DNA from: Marinifilum_A sediminis | Lineage (GTDB): Bacteria > Bacteroidota > Bacteroidia > Bacteroidales > Marinifilaceae | DNA: 64,000 bases | Direction: 5' to 3' | NCBI GenBank assembly: GCA_947496465.1 | Contig: CANMCX010000001.1 | Coordinates: 62,001-126,000 of the forward strand | Shown: positions 53,364-63,270 of the stretch, piece after piece | Numbering within the stretch: the stretch's first letter is position 1 | How the letters are laid out: every line of letters starts with the position of its first letter | Made by a program: the position numbers and the translations under genes | Notes under the pieces: model-generated | Databases searched by the model: none | Told to the model about the DNA's origin: nothing | The model's input: only the letters and a program-made list of their open reading frames with translations

Positions 53364-53735
53364 TATTTATCGTATTACAATCCGAAAGTACGAATTTATG
53401 AATCGTATAGGAATGAAAAGTTCAATATTATTTTAATAAACCTGATACAAAATATTTGGCATTAAAAATCATATTGTTTTTTTTGACCAAATTTCTTATT
53501 TACTTAACTTTTAAAATAGTTTAATTTTAAATAATCTTCTCCTAAACAATCAAATTGTCATTCTCTTTTATAATCCTACCCTATAGAGCTGTTATATCAT
53601 TTACATTAAAAACATACATAACATTCATCCTTATTTCACTCTAAATCATTTTAAAACAATAGTATTGATTAACAGATCTTTTTTAACTAACTTATTCATT
53701 ATTATCAAAATATTCACTTTTTAAACCAACCAATT
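53364..53735. other. Divergent intergenic region before the subtilase gene
   Basis: 372 bp, very AT-rich, no ORF. It should hold both divergent promoters. A TACTTTCG word on the minus strand near 53378-53388 is a one-base variant of the -7 box for the helicase gene. No exact box was seen for the subtilase. Confidence 0.4.
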
Positions 53736-56700
53736 ATGAAAAGATTTTTTACTCTTTTTATTTGTTTAATCTTTATTGTGGGAACTGGATATTCCCAAAC
53801 CAAAGCCATTAATGCGGATGGAAAATACAAAGGAATAATCCGTATTAAATTCGAACAAAAAGAAAACCAAAAAGTAGATGCCCTGCATCAAGTTCTTCTC
53901 GAAGCAAAAAAAGTGTCCTTAAAAAACAAACCGGAATTTGTTAAAACCAACATTGAAGGACTTAACAGAGTAAATGAAAAATTTAAAGCTCATAAAATGC
54001 GTCGTGTTTTTCGTCATGCTGGTAAATTCGAAGCCAAGCACAGAAAACATGGCTTGCACTTATGGTACGAACTTGAATTTAACTCTTCAACACCGGTTTC
54101 TCAACTAATAAGCTCTTATAGTAATGTTGCCGAAATTTCCATGGCTGAAGGTGTTCACGCCACTCGTCTTGTTGGTGCTGAAAATGGACAAGAAATAGAA
54201 CCAACTGCATTAGCTTCTGGTACAAATGATCCATTATTCTCTGAGCAATGGCATTATGAAAATACCGGACAAAATGATGGTACAGCTGGTGCCGATATTA
54301 GTCTATTGGAAGCCTGGCAAGTTGAAACTGGTAATCCTAGTGTAATTGTTGCAGTAGAAGATGGTGGAGTAGATTTCGACCATATCGATTTGGCTGCAAA
54401 CATGTGGGTAAATACTGGTGAAATTCCAGGAAACGGAATTGATGATGATAGCAATGGCTATGTTGACGATGTTTATGGATATAATTTCGCTGATGATACT
54501 GGTGATATTTATGTTGGTGACCATGGTACTCATGTTGCTGGAACTGTAGCTGCGGTTACCAATAATGGTGTTGGTGTAAGTGGTGTTGCCGGTGGTAGTG
54601 GAAATAACGATGGTGTTAAAATCATGTCATGTAATGTATTTGGATCAACCAATGGTGGTTTTGCTGAAGCCTATACTTATGCAGCCGACAATGGTGCTGT
54701 TATTTCACAAAATAGCTGGAGTTACTCCTATCCTTACCAATACGATCAGGCGGTTCTTGATGGAATCGACTATTTTATTGCCAATGCAGGTGGACCTAAT
54801 GCTCCAATGAATGGTGGTATTGTTATTTTCTCAGCGGGGAACAGCAATTCTCAAAGTAGATATTATCCATCATATTACGATAGCGTACTCGCTGTAGCTG
54901 CAACCAATAAAAATGATGTAAAATCGTACTATTCAAACTATGGAACATGGGTTGATATTGCTGCTCCAGGTGGTGAATTGGAAACAACCAATGAAGATCC
55001 AACAGCTGTTCTTAGTACGTTCCCTGATGATAAGTATGGTGTTTTCCAGGGAACATCAATGGCTGCTCCTCACGTTTCGGGTGTTGCTGCCTTAATTGTA
55101 TCAAAATATGCAGGTAATATTACACCTAGCGAAGTTTGGAGTAAATTGGTAGACAACACAGATCCAATTGACGCTTTAAACGACAGTCAATATGCAGGAA
55201 AATTAGGTTCAGGTAGAATGAATGCCCACAAAGCATTAACTGATGATAACTTACCTTCAGTTCCTTCTGGTTTAACTGCAACTAATGTTACTCAAACCAC
55301 TTTCACGATTGAGTGGAATAGTGTAAACGGAGCAACTAGCTACGATTTACAAGTTAGAGAACAAGGTGGAAGCTGGACAAGCTATAATACAACAGCTGTA
55401 ACTTACGATTACTCTGGAGCTACGGCTGGTACAACTTATGAATTTCAGGTAAGAGCAAATAATGATGCTGGCTCAAGCGGTTATTCTGCTACTGCTTCTG
55501 TAACAACAGAAGAGGCACCAACTGCTCCTGATACTCCAGTAGGCTTATCTGCTTCGGCAATAACCTACAATTCGATGACAATTAGCTGGGATGCTACAAG
55601 CGATGCCGATGACTATGATTTACAAGTTCGACCAAACGGTGGTACATGGACAACAATCAATCAAATTGGAACATCCTATGATTATACTTCACTAAGTGCC
55701 GAAACAACTTATGAATTCAGAGTTAGAGCTAACAACAATATTGGTTCAAGTGATTATACGGCAGTCGTAAATGCAACAACTTTGGTTGCCCCAACTGCTC
55801 CTGACACGCCAGTAGGTTTAACCGCTACAGACATCACTTACAACTCAATGACCATTAGTTGGGACGCAACAGCAGATACTGATGACTATGATTTACAAGT
55901 TCGTCCAAATGCTGGTACATGGACTACCATCAATCAAGTTGGAACTTCATACAATTACACATCATTAACTGCAGAAACAACTTATGAGTTCCGCGTTCGA
56001 GCAAATAATGGAATAGGATCAAGTAGCTATTCTGCTATTGCTAACGCAACAACTCTTGAAGCTCCATCAGCTCCTGTAACTCCGGTTAATTTAGCAGCTT
56101 CAGCAATTGCATACAACTCCATGACAATTGGTTGGGATGCTACAGCAGATACTGATGATTACGACCTTCAGGTTCGTCCTAATGGAGGTTCATGGACTAC
56201 CATCAACCAAGTTGGAACTACATATAACTACACAGGCTTAACAGGAAATACAACTTATGAATTTCAAGTTCGAGCAAATAATGCATTTGGTTCAAGTGCC
56301 TATTCAGGAATTGTTTCCGCAACAACTTTGGAAGAACCAACCGTTCCGGGAATTCCTCAAAATGTGACTGCTTCAAATGTAACCTACAATTCATTTACCA
56401 TCAATTGGGATGCAGTTGCTGATGCCGACGATTACGATGTAGACATTAGAATATCAGGTGGCAATTGGGAATCATTTAATACCAATGCAACATCACAAGA
56501 TTACAGTCCTACTGATGCATCATCAGTTTATGAATTCCGTGTTAGGGCCAATAATGATGTTGGTTCAGGAACTTATTCTGCTATAGGTAACTTAACAACC
56601 GATCCTCTTCCTGTTCCTGAAATTCCAACTGGCTTAATGGCTTCCAATATTACTTCAAGTGCTTTCGAATTAAGTTGGAACTCTATACAGTTCGCAGATA

Positions 56701-57617
56701 ACTACGATGTTCAGGTTAGAGAGCTTGATGGGGCATGGGAATCTTTCTCAACATCCTCAACTAGTTTTGATTACACAGGTGCATTTGCTGAAACCACTTA
56801 CGAATATCAAGTTAGAGCTACAAATGATTCAGGTGATAGTGACTACACCGGAATTCAATCCTTAACTACTTTAGGTGAATCTCCAACTCCTGAATATTGT
56901 GAATCCTATGGTAAAAAGACCAGATATCAATACATTGATTTGGTTGAGTTTGCTGATATGAGTAATCCTTCGGGCGATGATGGTGGATATGGTGATTATA
57001 CCGGATTGGTTGCAAGTGTTGCTCCAGGTGGAAATTACACTTTAAACTTCTCATTGGCATACAAATCAAGGACCTACACAAGCAACTGGAAAATATATAT
57101 CGATTTTAATCGCGATGGTACTTTCTCAAATAACGAATTAGTAACTTCTGGTTATACGGTTAGTTCTGGTATTTCTTCTACAAATGTTTCGGTTCCTGCT
57201 GATGCAGTATTGGGACACACAAGAATGAGAGTTATTCTGAAACACAGAAGAGCTGCTTCAAGTGCTTGTCAGGTTTTCAGCCAGGGTGAAGTAGAAGACT
57301 ACACCATTAACATTTCCGACACAGCTCCTTCTTTAGCTAGCAAGACCATGACTTTTGGTTTACCATTAAGTGATACTCCTCCGGTTGAAGAATTGAAATT
57401 GTATCCAAATCCTGCTAAAGATTTCGTGAATTTGTTTATTCAAGGAAACATTCAATCGAGAGTTCGTATTAGTTCAATTACGGGTAAAACCATTAAGATT
57501 ATGACTCTTGATATGGAAAATAATAACATTGATATTTCAGAACTTCCTTCAGGAATGTATTTCATTTCGATTGAAGATGGTGAAGAAATCATCACTAAAA
57601 AATTAATTAAATTGTAA
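53736..57617 (+). CDS. Secreted subtilase (S8) with six FN3 repeats, GEVED domain and T9SS sorting domain
   Basis: A 1293-residue cell-surface or secreted serine protease. Signal peptide 1-20 (ending GYSQ); pro-region to about 165. The S8 catalytic domain (about 170-495) has triad D209 (AVEDGGVD), H263 (GDHGTHVAG) and S441 (GTSMAAPHVSG), with oxyanion N369 (SAGNSN). Six fibronectin III domains run from 507 to 1046, each with WD/WN and TTYEFxVRANN. A GEVED-type domain (about 1054-1194, FNRDGTFSNNE, GEVEDYTI) follows. The end is a T9SS type A sorting domain (LKLYPNPAKDFVN to KKLIKL). Domains 2-4 are nearly identical, indicating recent repeat expansion. Confidence 0.95.
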   Translation: MKRFFTLFICLIFIVGTGYSQTKAINADGKYKGIIRIKFEQKENQKVDALHQVLLEAKKVSLKNKPEFVKTNIEGLNRVNEKFKAHKMRRVFRHAGKFEAKHRKHGLHLWYELEFNSSTPVSQLISSYSNVAEISMAEGVHATRLVGAENGQEIEPTALASGTNDPLFSEQWHYENTGQNDGTAGADISLLEAWQVETGNPSVIVAVEDGGVDFDHIDLAANMWVNTGEIPGNGIDDDSNGYVDDVYGYNFADDTGDIYVGDHGTHVAGTVAAVTNNGVGVSGVAGGSGNNDGVKIMSCNVFGSTNGGFAEAYTYAADNGAVISQNSWSYSYPYQYDQAVLDGIDYFIANAGGPNAPMNGGIVIFSAGNSNSQSRYYPSYYDSVLAVAATNKNDVKSYYSNYGTWVDIAAPGGELETTNEDPTAVLSTFPDDKYGVFQGTSMAAPHVSGVAALIVSKYAGNITPSEVWSKLVDNTDPIDALNDSQYAGKLGSGRMNAHKALTDDNLPSVPSGLTATNVTQTTFTIEWNSVNGATSYDLQVREQGGSWTSYNTTAVTYDYSGATAGTTYEFQVRANNDAGSSGYSATASVTTEEAPTAPDTPVGLSASAITYNSMTISWDATSDADDYDLQVRPNGGTWTTINQIGTSYDYTSLSAETTYEFRVRANNNIGSSDYTAVVNATTLVAPTAPDTPVGLTATDITYNSMTISWDATADTDDYDLQVRPNAGTWTTINQVGTSYNYTSLTAETTYEFRVRANNGIGSSSYSAIANATTLEAPSAPVTPVNLAASAIAYNSMTIGWDATADTDDYDLQVRPNGGSWTTINQVGTTYNYTGLTGNTTYEFQVRANNAFGSSAYSGIVSATTLEEPTVPGIPQNVTASNVTYNSFTINWDAVADADDYDVDIRISGGNWESFNTNATSQDYSPTDASSVYEFRVRANNDVGSGTYSAIGNLTTDPLPVPEIPTGLMASNITSSAFELSWNSIQFADNYDVQVRELDGAWESFSTSSTSFDYTGAFAETTYEYQVRATNDSGDSDYTGIQSLTTLGESPTPEYCESYGKKTRYQYIDLVEFADMSNPSGDDGGYGDYTGLVASVAPGGNYTLNFSLAYKSRTYTSNWKIYIDFNRDGTFSNNELVTSGYTVSSGISSTNVSVPADAVLGHTRMRVILKHRRAASSACQVFSQGEVEDYTINISDTAPSLASKTMTFGLPLSDTPPVEELKLYPNPAKDFVNLFIQGNIQSRVRISSITGKTIKIMTLDMENNNIDISELPSGMYFISIEDGEEIITKKLIKL

Positions 57618-57636
57618 TCAATTACTACATACTTTT

Positions 57637-57670
57637 AAAGGCAGGTGTTTATCATCTGCCTTTTTCTTTT
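57637..57670 (+). terminator. Rho-independent terminator of the subtilase gene
   Basis: An 8-bp stem (AAAGGCAG/CTGCCTTT) is followed by a T-rich tail, about 20 bp after the stop. Confidence 0.85.
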
Positions 57671-57789
57671 AATAGCAGTTATTCTGCAACTTTTTCATAC
57701 CTTAAACGTTACTTATTATATACTCTCTAAAGAAATTGATTTTATCAATACTGCACAGTTTATCTTTTCATCTTAAAATCGTTTTTACA

Positions 57790-58194
57790 ATGAAAAACTT
57801 GATTTTAATTCTATTCATCTCGCTAATAATTGGAGCTTGCAGTAGTTATTCTTCTTTAAATAAATCAGAAACACAGAAGGTGGAAACTGCCGAAGCAATC
57901 ATTAAAGATAGTACTGAATATGAACTACTAATTTTAGATATTGGTTTCGAAAGTTGGTTTGCAACAAGAAATACAAGCTCTACAGCCCATTCAAATAGCT
58001 ACTATCGAAATTGGAATCAACAATACATTTCGGAATGGAACAGACTACATACTCAAGGTCATCCTTATTTTGAAAACTATATCGATTACAGTCCTTTCGA
58101 AAAATATGGTTTTGATATCAATTACAAATTGTATCATTACTTTCTTTTTGTTGAGGATAAAACTGGAATAACACTTGTTCGGCGAGGGAGGTAA
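57790..58194 (+). CDS. DUF6146-like lipoprotein
   Basis: A 134-residue exported lipoprotein. The start at 57790 gives MKNLILILFISLIIGACSS with the lipid cysteine in IIGAC; an upstream in-frame ATG at 57736 would add 18 residues that spoil the signal. The mature part has YELLILDIGFESWFATR, WNQQYISEWNRLH and FENYIDYSPFEKYG, which match the DUF6146 pattern I recall from Bacteroidota. It is rich in aromatic residues and probably sits on the inner face of the outer membrane. Function unknown. It shares a terminator with the convergent DUF3078 gene. Confidence 0.8.
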   Translation: MKNLILILFISLIIGACSSYSSLNKSETQKVETAEAIIKDSTEYELLILDIGFESWFATRNTSSTAHSNSYYRNWNQQYISEWNRLHTQGHPYFENYIDYSPFEKYGFDINYKLYHYFLFVEDKTGITLVRRGR

Positions 58195-58200
58195 AAAACA

Positions 58201-58234
58201 AAAAGGAAGAACCACATCGTGATTCTTCCTTTTT
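58201..58234. terminator. Bidirectional terminator between DUF6146 and DUF3078 genes
   Basis: An interrupted stem (AAGGAAGAA-CAC with GTG-TTCTTCCTT) is flanked by A and T runs between convergent genes. Confidence 0.85.
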
Positions 58235-58254
58235 TCATGATCCAATTTATTTAT

Positions 58255-59139
58255 CTAAAACTTATAAGCCAATCCTAAACCAACAATCTCTTTAAACTGA
58301 ATTTTTGGTCCTTTATTTACACCTTCATCATTAATATAGTCTACATCATCGTCGTAAACCAATGAAGTATTAATTGTAGCAGTCAACACACTATTGATTT
58401 TCATATTTATCATCACATCCCAGGTAACATCAATGTTCCCAAAGCTTTCCGAATAGTTGGTGAATAAATCCAAGGTACTTTGCAAATTCACATTCTTCAT
58501 GATATCTTTTGCCAAAGCCAACTTTGTAAATGCACCAAACTCACCTCTGAACTTATCTCCTGCATCAACACCAAATGCTCCTGCATCAGACAAATCATCG
58601 TCGTTTACATAGGTCATTTTACTAGTTAAAGGTGAAAGATAAGCCGAGAATATTTCGTTTGGCTTGTAATCCATACCCAAAGAGAAAGTGATGTATGCAG
58701 GCGCCATAAAATTTGAAACCTTTACATCATCAACTCCATCCTCGCTGCTGTAATTGTATCCTTTTGCAAACTGAGTTTTAAAATCAAGTAAAGCAGTGTA
58801 AAACCAATGTCCTCCATTTTTATATCCATACTTCGATGTAAAATCAATCTTATCAATACTTTTTCGAACTCCTTCGTCACCTTGTTTTACCAATCCATAT
58901 TCCAATTTCATGGTGTTCTCCCAACTGTTTTTTCCCTTATTGAAATTTGCATGCAAATCTAAAAGGGCATTAGTAGAAACTGCATTGTCTCCACCTCCCG
59001 ACCAATTGGTTAATGAAGTTTGCGAAAATGTAATGGAAGCCAATCCTCCTTTTTTCCAGTAGGAAGTATCTTGTTTTTCCTGAGCTGTTACAGTAAAAGC
59101 AAACATTGTAACAAGCACTAATAGGGCAATTTTTCTCAT
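58255..59139 (-). CDS. DUF3078 outer-membrane beta-barrel protein
   Basis: A 294-residue exported protein: signal MRKIALLVLVTMFAFTVTAQ. The start of the mature part WKKGGLASITFSQTSLTNWSGGGDN is the DUF3078 hallmark (QTSLTNWSGGGxN). Alternating-strand segments (KYGYKNGGHWFYTALLDF, YITFSLGMDYKP, LTSKMTYVNDDDL) run to a terminal GLAYKF, an aromatic end suited to outer-membrane insertion. No partner gene tells its substrate. It is monocistronic and convergent with the DUF6146 gene. Its role is not established for the family. Confidence 0.9.
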   Translation of the reverse strand: MRKIALLVLVTMFAFTVTAQEKQDTSYWKKGGLASITFSQTSLTNWSGGGDNAVSTNALLDLHANFNKGKNSWENTMKLEYGLVKQGDEGVRKSIDKIDFTSKYGYKNGGHWFYTALLDFKTQFAKGYNYSSEDGVDDVKVSNFMAPAYITFSLGMDYKPNEIFSAYLSPLTSKMTYVNDDDLSDAGAFGVDAGDKFRGEFGAFTKLALAKDIMKNVNLQSTLDLFTNYSESFGNIDVTWDVMINMKINSVLTATINTSLVYDDDVDYINDEGVNKGPKIQFKEIVGLGLAYKF

Positions 59140-59287
59140 ATAATTAAATTTTAGTTATCAGTTATTATCAAGTGGAATGAACAAATTCCGCTTTTTTATC
59201 TTTAATCGAAGTTAACTCATTTTAGCAATTCTTAAAAATTCATAACAATATTTATATAAAAGTATATCTGCAATTCGTCATGCACAA

Positions 59288-59318
59288 TTGGCACATAGCC
59301 AAAAAATGAATACTTTTG
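59288..59318 (+). promoter_or_regulatory. Promoter of mnmA
   Basis: A -33 TTG (59288-59290), 20 bp, then the -7 box TACTTTTG (59311-59318). It is followed by an AAGGAG ribosome-binding site at 59332-59337, 9 bp before the ATG at 59347. Confidence 0.75.
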
Positions 59319-59346
59319 CCCCTTGAAAAACAAGGAGATTAAATTG

Positions 59347-60519
59347 ATGAAGAAAAAAGTTGTAATCGGACTGTCGGGTGGAGTCGACTCAAGTGTTGCT
59401 GCTCATTTACTAATTGAGCAAGGCTATGAAGTGGAAGCACTTTTCATGCAAAACTGGAATGATACAGTCGGATTAAAATCGGAAGAGTGTCCTTTCGAAG
59501 AGGATGTTTTATTCGCTCAAATGGTTGCCAAGAAATTGGGCATTCCTTTCCACTTTGTGGATTTGAGCACTGAGTATCGTGCACAAGTAATCGATTATAT
59601 GTTTGCCGAGTACGAGAAAGGAAAAACACCAAACCCGGATGTATTGTGTAATCGAGAGATTAAATTCGATGTTTTCCTAAAGAAAGCTGTAGAATTAGGT
59701 GCCGATTACGTTGCAACAGGTCACTATTGCCAAAAGGAAACCATTGTTAAAGATGGTAAGGAAATATATCGATTGATTGCCGGAGAAGACAACAATAAAG
59801 ATCAGTCTTACTTTTTATGCCAGCTTTCGCAGGAACAATTGTCGAAAGCGATGTTCCCAATTGGGCATATCGAAAAGCCTGAGGTGAGAGAAATTGCGCG
59901 TCGCGAAAAAATGGCTTCTGCTGAGAAGAAGGATTCTCAAGGTATCTGTTTTGTAGGAAAAGTAGATCTACCAGTATTTCTTCAGCAAAAACTGAAAGCT
60001 AAAAAAGGAAAGATCATTGAAATCATGGCTGATAAAGCCAAGGAGATCATTCCACAGTCAACAGCTTTGGAAGATATTTCGCAACCGTATCAATTCACAG
60101 CTGATATGGGAAACGAAGTGGGAACTCACAACGGAGCTCATTTCTTCACTGTTGGTCAGCGTAAAGGATTAAATGTTGGCGGAAAAGCTGAACCTTTGTT
60201 CGTAATTGGAACCGATGTAAAAGAAAATATCGTTTATGTTGGAATGGGACACGAGCATCCATTGCTAATGCGTAAGGCTTTGTTTATTCCTAAAGAGGAA
60301 ATTCACTTTATTCGTGAAGATTTACGCCCAACTGAGGATTGTGAAAGAAGATACGACATCAGAATTCGTTACCGCCAGCCTTTACAAAAAGGTACCATCG
60401 TATTTAAAGAGGAAGGTTTATACATCCATTTTGATGAACCTCAACGTGCCGTAGTTTCGGGTCAGTTCGCTGCCTGGTACGAAGAAGGGGAATTGATTGG
60501 TTCTGGTGTGATTGATTAA
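59347..60519 (+). CDS. mnmA: tRNA-specific 2-thiouridylase
   Basis: Adds sulfur at position 2 of the wobble uridine (U34) in tRNAs for Lys, Glu and Gln, using ATP and a persulfide relay. It is 390 residues from the start at 59347, which has the ribosome-binding site; the TTG at 59323 would add 8 residues. The PP-loop is VIGLSGGVDSSVAA. The catalytic cysteines are C101 (NPDVLCNREIKFD) and C201 (SQGICFVGK), the pair that forms the active disulfide. GTHNGAHFFTVGQRKGL is the second domain signature. Its own promoter and terminator make it a single-gene unit. Confidence 0.97.
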   Translation: MKKKVVIGLSGGVDSSVAAHLLIEQGYEVEALFMQNWNDTVGLKSEECPFEEDVLFAQMVAKKLGIPFHFVDLSTEYRAQVIDYMFAEYEKGKTPNPDVLCNREIKFDVFLKKAVELGADYVATGHYCQKETIVKDGKEIYRLIAGEDNNKDQSYFLCQLSQEQLSKAMFPIGHIEKPEVREIARREKMASAEKKDSQGICFVGKVDLPVFLQQKLKAKKGKIIEIMADKAKEIIPQSTALEDISQPYQFTADMGNEVGTHNGAHFFTVGQRKGLNVGGKAEPLFVIGTDVKENIVYVGMGHEHPLLMRKALFIPKEEIHFIREDLRPTEDCERRYDIRIRYRQPLQKGTIVFKEEGLYIHFDEPQRAVVSGQFAAWYEEGELIGSGVID

Positions 60520-60532
60520 CTATAATATTTAT

Positions 60533-60565
60533 AAAGCCATTCATTTTTGAGTGGCTTTCTTTTTT
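60533..60565 (+). terminator. Rho-independent terminator of mnmA
   Basis: An 11-bp stem (AAAGCCATTCA/TGAGTGGCTTT, one T-G pair) is followed by CTTTTTT, 13 bp after the stop. Confidence 0.88.
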
Positions 60566-60578
60566 GTGAATCAACTGA

Positions 60579-60947
60579 TTATTCATCCTGCACATAAATC
60601 AATGTTTTTTCAAAATTTTCAAGGAAATCAGCAGTACAATCACATTCTGCACTTATGCCTATAAATTTACAGTGTACTGTACCGTCGCAATTGTATATTA
60701 CCCAACCTCCATCGTAAGTTCCTGGGCAATCGTGAACTCCAATAAATTCTTCTCCTTCGTAGGTATATAAGTATATTTCAGTACAAAAGCTTTTTTCCAA
60801 AAGCTCCTGAAGCCACTGTATATTTTCTTGTGGGTTTTCTACACCACAAGCACAGTTTTCTTCTTCACTATCTTCATCACAACAGTTGGCAATTAGCATG
60901 ATAGATGCCAATAATAGAAATGGCAATAATTTAATTTTCACTTTCAT
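60579..60947 (-). CDS. Small cysteine-rich lipoprotein, function unknown
   Basis: A 122-residue exported lipoprotein. The signal runs to about residue 22, with two candidate lipid cysteines in IANCCDE. The mature part contains the acidic, cysteine-rich CDEDSEEENCACGVEN followed by IQWLQELLEKSFCTEIY and VIYNCDGTVHCKFIG, a pattern seen in Bacteroidota hypothetical surface lipoproteins (a short domain with paired cysteines and a WL..L motif). No enzyme motif is visible. It is the last gene of a minus-strand group with the lipoproteins and the M43 protease gene upstream. Confidence 0.75.
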   Translation of the reverse strand: MKVKIKLLPFLLLASIMLIANCCDEDSEEENCACGVENPQENIQWLQELLEKSFCTEIYLYTYEGEEFIGVHDCPGTYDGGWVIYNCDGTVHCKFIGISAECDCTADFLENFEKTLIYVQDE

Positions 60948-60960
60948 AATTTTTCAACAT

Positions 60961-61410
60961 TTATTCATAACTAACTACTTTTTTGATTATTAATCGTTTT
61001 ACAACAGGAGGAGCAATATTATGAGGACATATTATCGGTGGGTCGGTAGAAAAAAGATGTGATTGTTCCTCCTCATCTTCTGTTAACTCACGATATTCAA
61101 AATTCAATCGAATTCCAACTGCTTGGGGAATAGAATTAGGGATACCTATTTTCGCAAAATAAGGTACGCCAATTGCATTTTGATAAGTAATTATTTCATC
61201 TTCTTCACCTAACACAGTAAATGGCAAACCAATTCCCTGAGGTTCTTCCACATCAATTATAACTATTTCTCCATAACATCCACCTGTTATTTCTATAATT
61301 GTTCCTTTTGCATGATAAGAAGGCAATTCATCATCTTTTTCACATCCTACCCCAATGAACAAGAAAAGACAGGTGAAAATGAACAAATGTTTAAATCCAA
61401 TTGTTTTCAT
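60961..61410 (-). CDS. Lipoprotein, function unknown
   Basis: A 149-residue exported lipoprotein with a clear lipobox (LFLFIGVGC; MKTIGFKHLFIFTCLF at the start). The mature domain is beta-rich (KGTIIEITGGCYGEIVII, GIGLPFTVLGEED, AVGIRLNFEYRELTEDEEE). Its leader closely resembles that of the lipoprotein gene at 63271-63870 (both start MKT..KHL and end GVGC), which suggests a common origin, although the mature parts differ. It is 13 bp upstream of the next gene, so the pair is co-transcribed. Function unknown. Confidence 0.78.
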   Translation of the reverse strand: MKTIGFKHLFIFTCLFLFIGVGCEKDDELPSYHAKGTIIEITGGCYGEIVIIDVEEPQGIGLPFTVLGEEDEIITYQNAIGVPYFAKIGIPNSIPQAVGIRLNFEYRELTEDEEEQSHLFSTDPPIICPHNIAPPVVKRLIIKKVVSYE

Positions 61411-61562
61411 GATTTCAATTTTTGGTTAGCGTTTCTTTTAATCTACTGATGTTCAAACCTTAAAATGGTTGCATTGATTTTACTTAAAACTCTCTATCAA
61501 GTACTTTTGTCAGCTTTATCTTATCTAATACCTTGCGTGTGCTTTACAAATGATTTTTGTTT

Positions 61563-61599
61563 AAAAAAACTGAGAGTCACATTTCAATATGACTCTCAG
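61563..61599 (-). terminator. Rho-independent terminator of the M43-type protease gene
   Basis: On the minus strand a perfect 10-bp stem (CTGAGAGTCA/TGACTCTCAG) is followed by a T7 run. Confidence 0.92.
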
Positions 61600-61613
61600 C
61601 TATTCAATAAAAT

Positions 61614-63266
61614 TTATCTTTGAACCTTCAACTGTTGCTTGTGAACTTTACCATTAACAATTATATGTAGAAAGTAAATTCCCTCATCTAAATTATTGGT
61701 GGGTATTTGTAGTTTCTTGCTTCTCGATTTCATTTGCTTTACCAAACCTTTTCTCTCATGCCATATTTGAATTTCATACTCTCCTATTCCATTTGATTGT
61801 TCTGTAACAGGAACACTTATCATTACTGGTGATGACTTTTGATACTCCGTAATTTCGTTAGCACTGTAAAAATTCAATTCGGTATATTCATTGGCTGGAT
61901 TAGGACTTGCAAGCATAAATAATGGCTCTTCCACCTCAAAAAACAACCTATTTTCATAAGAACCACACTGGTTTGTTTGTGTTGAGTAAATGAAACCTAT
62001 TCCCCCTTCTCTCCTACTTGCCCTATAATGTGCTTTCATCGCATCCCCCTCAATGTTATCCAGCGGACCTGTAAAAGACCAATCTGAATTTTGAATTCCT
62101 TGTGAAAAATGATCCCCACTTGAATAATCTACCAAAACAATTCCTGGCGCACCAACATCTAAACTAGTTGTTCCAAATAATGTAAAAGAGGGCTTCCCTA
62201 CCCAAACCTCTTTCCGTGGCAAAGTAATATCACCATTGCTGTTGGTTAGAGTAGCTTCTATCCAACCCGCATCACATACAGTTGATGAACTCGCCTTAAC
62301 TGTTACACTCTCACCTGTATTTACTGAGGAGAATGTGATGTTGGAGCTGGAGGACCAAGTAACTGTTGTATTTGCAGGTAGATTCTCTAATGAGAATGAT
62401 TCTCCAGAAGTACAAATTAACTTCACTCCATTAATATAGTAACTTAACGTATTTTGTAATATAGTAGTATTTTTAATAAAATCTCGCATTCTATTTATTT
62501 GTATTTGGGAATACGATATTCGACATGGCTTATATGAATATGACATTATATTTGAGACATCAGGATTATATCTATCTCCATTTGAATCAGTACCAGTTCC
62601 TATGTAGTTACAACTATTTCTAGACCATTGATTAGGATCTGCAGGCGTATCAGCAATGTAGTCACCACATGTAGTTGAGTTATTTCCATTAACGAGTTCA
62701 GCACATTGATGAACATCTCCTCCGCCTTCATTTACTGTTCCATGATGTGTATGATATAAGCCTAAACAATGTCCCATTTCATGAGGAAGACTTGATGTAC
62801 TATAAAAACTACCATGAACTATAAATGCTGTTGACGGGATATTCTGTGCTAAACCTGCCCCGATCCAAATCGTGGATTCACCCAGCACATAAATATCTAT
62901 TGCATTAGTTTTCCTGTTGACCGAAAAAAGCTCATCCTCTTTTCCATTAAAATCATCATAATAGTAATCGTTATCTATAAAATCAGAACCTAATAAAGTA
63001 AATTGAATTCCTGTCTCGGAAAAATTACTATTCAAAGAGTTTATTATTGTTGATGTAATGTTTTGACTTAATCCCTGACCACTACCACTTCTAACTATAT
63101 GAACAAAAACATTTAATATGAATGTCATTGAAATCTGACTTGATTTTGTAGACTTACTAAAAATCCATTCTGGTGGAGTGGAAGCTGAAGTTAAACAATT
63201 ATCTTGCGCTCTCGAATTATAAAAACTGATCAGGATAAGAATAATTAGAACTAATAATTTTTTCAT
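61614..63266 (-). CDS. Secreted M43 pappalysin-like zinc metalloprotease with T9SS C-terminal domain
   Basis: A 550-residue T9SS-exported protease. Signal peptide 1-20 (ending NSRA). The catalytic domain (about 45-265) has the extended zinc motif PHEMGHCLGLYHTH (H162, E163, H166, H172), CGDYIADTPAD and Met-turn NIMSYSYKPCR (M241), as in M43/pappalysin enzymes. A beta-sandwich or PKD-like region (about 275-450) precedes a C-terminal T9SS sorting domain (ASPNPANEYTELNFY, then LDEGIYFLHIIVNGK to LKVQR). The gene starts 4 bp after the lipoprotein gene upstream and has its own strong terminator. The substrate is unknown. Confidence 0.92.
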   Translation of the reverse strand: MKKLLVLIILILISFYNSRAQDNCLTSASTPPEWIFSKSTKSSQISMTFILNVFVHIVRSGSGQGLSQNITSTIINSLNSNFSETGIQFTLLGSDFIDNDYYYDDFNGKEDELFSVNRKTNAIDIYVLGESTIWIGAGLAQNIPSTAFIVHGSFYSTSSLPHEMGHCLGLYHTHHGTVNEGGGDVHQCAELVNGNNSTTCGDYIADTPADPNQWSRNSCNYIGTGTDSNGDRYNPDVSNIMSYSYKPCRISYSQIQINRMRDFIKNTTILQNTLSYYINGVKLICTSGESFSLENLPANTTVTWSSSSNITFSSVNTGESVTVKASSSTVCDAGWIEATLTNSNGDITLPRKEVWVGKPSFTLFGTTSLDVGAPGIVLVDYSSGDHFSQGIQNSDWSFTGPLDNIEGDAMKAHYRASRREGGIGFIYSTQTNQCGSYENRLFFEVEEPLFMLASPNPANEYTELNFYSANEITEYQKSSPVMISVPVTEQSNGIGEYEIQIWHERKGLVKQMKSRSKKLQIPTNNLDEGIYFLHIIVNGKVHKQQLKVQR

Positions 63267-63270
63267 TGAT

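Noticed and set aside
55254..56873. Regular repeats that might suggest a CRISPR array
   Set aside because: The period is about 270 bp, in frame and coding for FN3 domains, with no short palindromic repeat plus unique spacer pattern.
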